64,000 bases of DNA, from assembly GCF_018398335.1 (NCBI RefSeq), contig NZ_JAHBRX010000001.1, positions 3,588,001 through 3,652,000 on the forward strand, given 5' to 3'. This stretch comes from Chelatococcus sp. HY11. GTDB lineage: Bacteria > Pseudomonadota > Alphaproteobacteria > Rhizobiales > Beijerinckiaceae. Position 1 is the first letter of the stretch. Every line of letters begins with the position of its first letter. The translations under genes and the position numbers were made by a program. The notes below the pieces were generated by a model. The model worked only from the letters and a program-made list of their open reading frames with translations. It searched no databases and was not told where the DNA came from. Below are positions 61,285 to 64,000 of this stretch, piece by piece.

Positions 61285-64000
61285 ATGGCTCTTGATCCCG
61301 CAGTCGTTGCTGCAAACTACAAAGCAATCCTTCGCGTTACGCCGACCCAATCCCAAGTGAATGCCCTTGCCGGTACTTACGATACTGTGCAGGAGCTTCA
61401 GGATATTCTGATCACCGCCGCTCGCGGCAGCGTTAACCCTGTCGTCCAGCTTTACCAGGCTGTCTTCGGTCGCGTGCCGGACAGCGCCGGTCTTGACTTC
61501 TGGGTCCAGAGCTACACGCAGGCCAATGTCGGCGGTAAGCTGACGCTCGGCAATCTGTCGACTGCTTTCGCGGTCAGCCAGGAGTTCCAGGACCAGTACG
61601 ACTCGCTTCCCGACGCAGCTGTCGTCGCGAAGATGTATGTCAACGTGCTCGGCCGCGAGGGTGAGCCGGCTGGCGTTCAGTTCTGGACCGCGGCTCTCGG
61701 CCAGTGGACCCAGGAAGTCGGCCGTGAGGAAGCTCTCGCCCGCCTCGTCCTGTCGTTCTCGCAGTCGCCGGAGTTCACCTCCGCGTCGCAGGAATACATC
61801 GCCGGCTTCCTCGAAGCCGCCGCCGATGGCCAGCCTGTTTACACCGGCACGCTGTTCAACCCGGACTTCCTGCCGCCTGAGCCGCAGCCTGAGCCGGAAG
61901 TCATCGCGCTGACCTCGGGCGTCGACATCCTCAACATCCATGACGGCGACGTCGTTCGTGGTGGCACGGGCACGCTGACCGCCGGCGACATCATCACCGG
62001 CCATTCCGGCACGGTCGAGCTCGAGTTCACGTCGGGTGGCTATGATGGCCAGACGATCACGAATGTCGATCTCATCAAGGTTGGCACCAGCGATGCCGCC
62101 GGCACGGGCCCCGTCACGGTCGACACCCGCCGCTGGACCGACATCGACGCGATCGCGCTTGACACGCTGCGTGTCGACACCGCGCTCAACAACCTGCAGA
62201 GCTCGGACACCGTCTACAGCATCGACGACGATGTCACCTCGAATGGCACGCTGACCACCACGCTCGACTTCGACAAGCAGGCTGTCGGCGCCGACAAGAC
62301 GGTGAAGCTCGGCCTCAAGGAAGTCACCGGCAACGTCAAGCTGACGGCTGACGTCGGCGCCGTGATCGGCACGGTCGCCCTCACGATCAACGACACCGCC
62401 GGCTTCGAGTCCAACCTGGCCTCGCTGCACAGCCAGGGCACCACCAAGCTGACCATCGACGGTGGCACGGCTGGCCTCAACTTCGGCATCAAGGGCGCTC
62501 TCGACGCTGGCCTCACCAGCATCGACGCTTCGGCTGCCAAGTCGAACCTGTCGCTGAACATCTCCGACTCGACCACTGACATCAATGTCAAGCTCGGCTC
62601 GGGCAACGACAAGCTGTACACCGGCGACACGCTCTCCAACGGCGACGTGTTCGATGGCAACGGCGGCAACGACACGCTCTATGCGACCTTCACCACGGGT
62701 GGCACGCGCGCGCCGACGAGCACCGAGATCGAGACCTTCGACCTCACCTTCAAGGCCAATGCGACCCTGAACTTCGCCAAGGTCGATGACGTCAAGACCG
62801 TGAACGTCAACGAGAGCGACAACCGCATCTCGCTGATCAACATGGACTCGACCGTCGCGAACCTGAACGTGTTCGGCACGCAGGCCGATGCCTACCACAA
62901 CATCGAGTACGCTCCCGGTGTCTCCGACAGCAACCTGAAGGTCACCTGGACCAACAACAAGGCCAATGACGAGGCGGGTGCTCTCGGCGTGAAGCGCGCT
63001 GGCGAGTTCCACTTCGAGTCGAAGGGCCAGTTCGACACCTACTTCACCAACAAGGGTCCGGATCTCTCCGGCGATGCCTGGCAGTTCGATATCTCGGATG
63101 CCTCGCACCCGGTGACCCGCGTTCTCGAAGTGGTGAACAGCGGCAAGGGCGATCTCGTTCTTGGCAACAAGGGTGCTTACCCGTCGTTCAATTATAGCGG
63201 CGACTACTACTACTATATGGGCGGCTTCAACGATATCGGCGGCACCAATGCGGTCACCGACATGTCCTTCCAGACCAAGGACACCGGCGACATCCTGCTG
63301 CGCGATATCCGCAACGTCGACGCGCTGGAGCGTTTCGACGCCCATGCGACGGCGAGCGGCGACATCTTCATCAACTCGGTCGGCCTCGGCCTTGCTCTGG
63401 GCTTCAACAACCCGGCGCCGTTCGACGCAGCCCGTTACCTCGATGAAGTCCACCTGTCGTCGGCGCAGGGCTCCACCACCAATGTCAATATCATCAACGC
63501 CCTTGGTGATCTGACGAGCCCGGTTCTCTCGAACGGCGCCACGATCTCCGAGATCACCCTGGACGCCCAGAACGACTCCGAGACCAACCTCTGGTACCTC
63601 GGTGCCGGCGATGTCGAGAAGACCACGATCACGGTCGCCAACGGCGCCTCGGTCGGCGTCAACACCTGGATCCTCGCCAACAACATCTCGCAGGGCTCCA
63701 GCCTCGGCACGCTGACCGCGTCCGGCGCCGGCGTCCTCGAGGAAGGCGATTTCCAGAGCAGCTACCAAGGCGGCGGTGGTCACTGGTTCACGTTTGCCAA
63801 CCAGGCGATCAAGACCCAGAACTACTCCGGCCTGACCTATGACACCGTCCATGTCGACTTCGAGAACGACACGGTAGGCGTGAACTTTACCGGCACGAAT
63901 AATGATCTCACCGAGTACAGCCAGAACGTAGACAAGAGCTTTGTGAGCTACGGCGATGTCGGCAATAACGGTGGTCAGAACAATTTCTACAACCTGAACA
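61285..64000 (+). CDS. DUF4214/RTX-like S-layer-type protein, incomplete at window end
   Basis: At least 905 residues; the stop lies beyond the window. The N terminus is ALDPAVVAANYKAILRVTPT without a signal peptide. A DUF4214 domain covers residues ~45-180 (VVQLYQAVFGRVPDSAGLDF and later MYVNVLGREGEPAGVQFW), a domain common at the start or end of type I-secreted surface proteins. The rest is repetitive beta structure rich in Thr, Asn, Asp and Gly, with an RTX-like stretch at ~434-470 (LGSGNDKLYTGD, then DGNGGNDTLYA) that would bind calcium. No cysteine is seen. The secretion signal should be at the missing C terminus. It is the likely substrate of the ATPase and adaptor encoded at 52.9-57.1 kb. 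Confidence 0.88.
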   Translation, partial: MALDPAVVAANYKAILRVTPTQSQVNALAGTYDTVQELQDILITAARGSVNPVVQLYQAVFGRVPDSAGLDFWVQSYTQANVGGKLTLGNLSTAFAVSQEFQDQYDSLPDAAVVAKMYVNVLGREGEPAGVQFWTAALGQWTQEVGREEALARLVLSFSQSPEFTSASQEYIAGFLEAAADGQPVYTGTLFNPDFLPPEPQPEPEVIALTSGVDILNIHDGDVVRGGTGTLTAGDIITGHSGTVELEFTSGGYDGQTITNVDLIKVGTSDAAGTGPVTVDTRRWTDIDAIALDTLRVDTALNNLQSSDTVYSIDDDVTSNGTLTTTLDFDKQAVGADKTVKLGLKEVTGNVKLTADVGAVIGTVALTINDTAGFESNLASLHSQGTTKLTIDGGTAGLNFGIKGALDAGLTSIDASAAKSNLSLNISDSTTDINVKLGSGNDKLYTGDTLSNGDVFDGNGGNDTLYATFTTGGTRAPTSTEIETFDLTFKANATLNFAKVDDVKTVNVNESDNRISLINMDSTVANLNVFGTQADAYHNIEYAPGVSDSNLKVTWTNNKANDEAGALGVKRAGEFHFESKGQFDTYFTNKGPDLSGDAWQFDISDASHPVTRVLEVVNSGKGDLVLGNKGAYPSFNYSGDYYYYMGGFNDIGGTNAVTDMSFQTKDTGDILLRDIRNVDALERFDAHATASGDIFINSVGLGLALGFNNPAPFDAARYLDEVHLSSAQGSTTNVNIINALGDLTSPVLSNGATISEITLDAQNDSETNLWYLGAGDVEKTTITVANGASVGVNTWILANNISQGSSLGTLTASGAGVLEEGDFQSSYQGGGGHWFTFANQAIKTQNYSGLTYDTVHVDFENDTVGVNFTGTNNDLTEYSQNVDKSFVSYGDVGNNGGQNNFYNLN

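Noticed and set aside
61138-63852. 904-codon open frame antisense to the surface-protein gene
   Set aside because: It is the mirror of the real plus-strand gene, whose strong codon bias avoids TTA, CTA and TCA. The plus frame has DUF4214 and RTX-like sequence; the antisense has none and no ribosome site.

Overview
The window reads as chromosomal DNA of an alphaproteobacterium, most likely in the Hyphomicrobiales. The evidence is high GC, FixJ/LuxR-type two-component systems, three GGAAC-N16-(G/T)GTT promoters of the EcfG general-stress type, and dense transporter and hydrolase content. The genus cannot be fixed from sequence alone; Chelatococcus, Bosea and Methylobacterium-like relatives are guesses. 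No rRNA, tRNA, CRISPR array or intact insertion sequence was seen.

Layout. 0.3-5.3 kb holds an orphan TRAP solute-binding protein, a TetR regulator with a double palindromic operator, a YciI-like protein and a zinc alcohol dehydrogenase. Between them lie broken gene pieces: a tag start, a frameshifted GNAT acetyltransferase, an SDR start and an epimerase fragment. 5.8-9.8 kb is a stress island: KGG-repeat protein, two DUF892/YciE ferritin-like proteins, a cysteine hydrolase and a membrane protein, three of them behind EcfG-type promoters. 10.4-16.6 kb carries an ABC exporter, aconitase B and a bicupin oxalate decarboxylase. 16.9-23.2 kb has an AraC regulator, an EmrAB-like efflux pair, and an MFS exporter divergent from a LysR gene.

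23.2-36.6 kb mixes two PAS/membrane histidine kinases, three response regulators, the remnant of a third kinase, an antioxidant group (dps, peroxiredoxin, DsbA-like), an MFS protein with a C-terminal monooxygenase-like domain, a YtcJ-type amidohydrolase, a chloroperoxidase-like hydrolase and a YcaC-like hydrolase. 36.8-44.1 kb is one operon on the minus strand: a peptide-type ABC importer (binding protein, two permeases, two ATPases), a GntR regulator and a galactonate-dehydratase-like enolase. Two AT-rich palindromes lie in front of it. 44.2-49.8 kb holds isocitrate lyase and an unusual 1045-residue fusion of an endonuclease Q-like PHP nuclease to a UvrD helicase.

52.3-64.0 kb is the most novel part. 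It is a type I secretion locus with an ABC ATPase and a membrane-fusion adaptor carrying a ~260-residue repetitive N-terminal extension. A very large DUF4214/RTX-like, S-layer-like protein, probably the exported substrate, runs off the window end. With it are two paralogous XRE regulators, a 527-residue unknown membrane protein, and a 99-residue protein that repeats the N-terminal domain of that unknown. I infer that these act together in making and controlling a secreted surface layer or adhesin.
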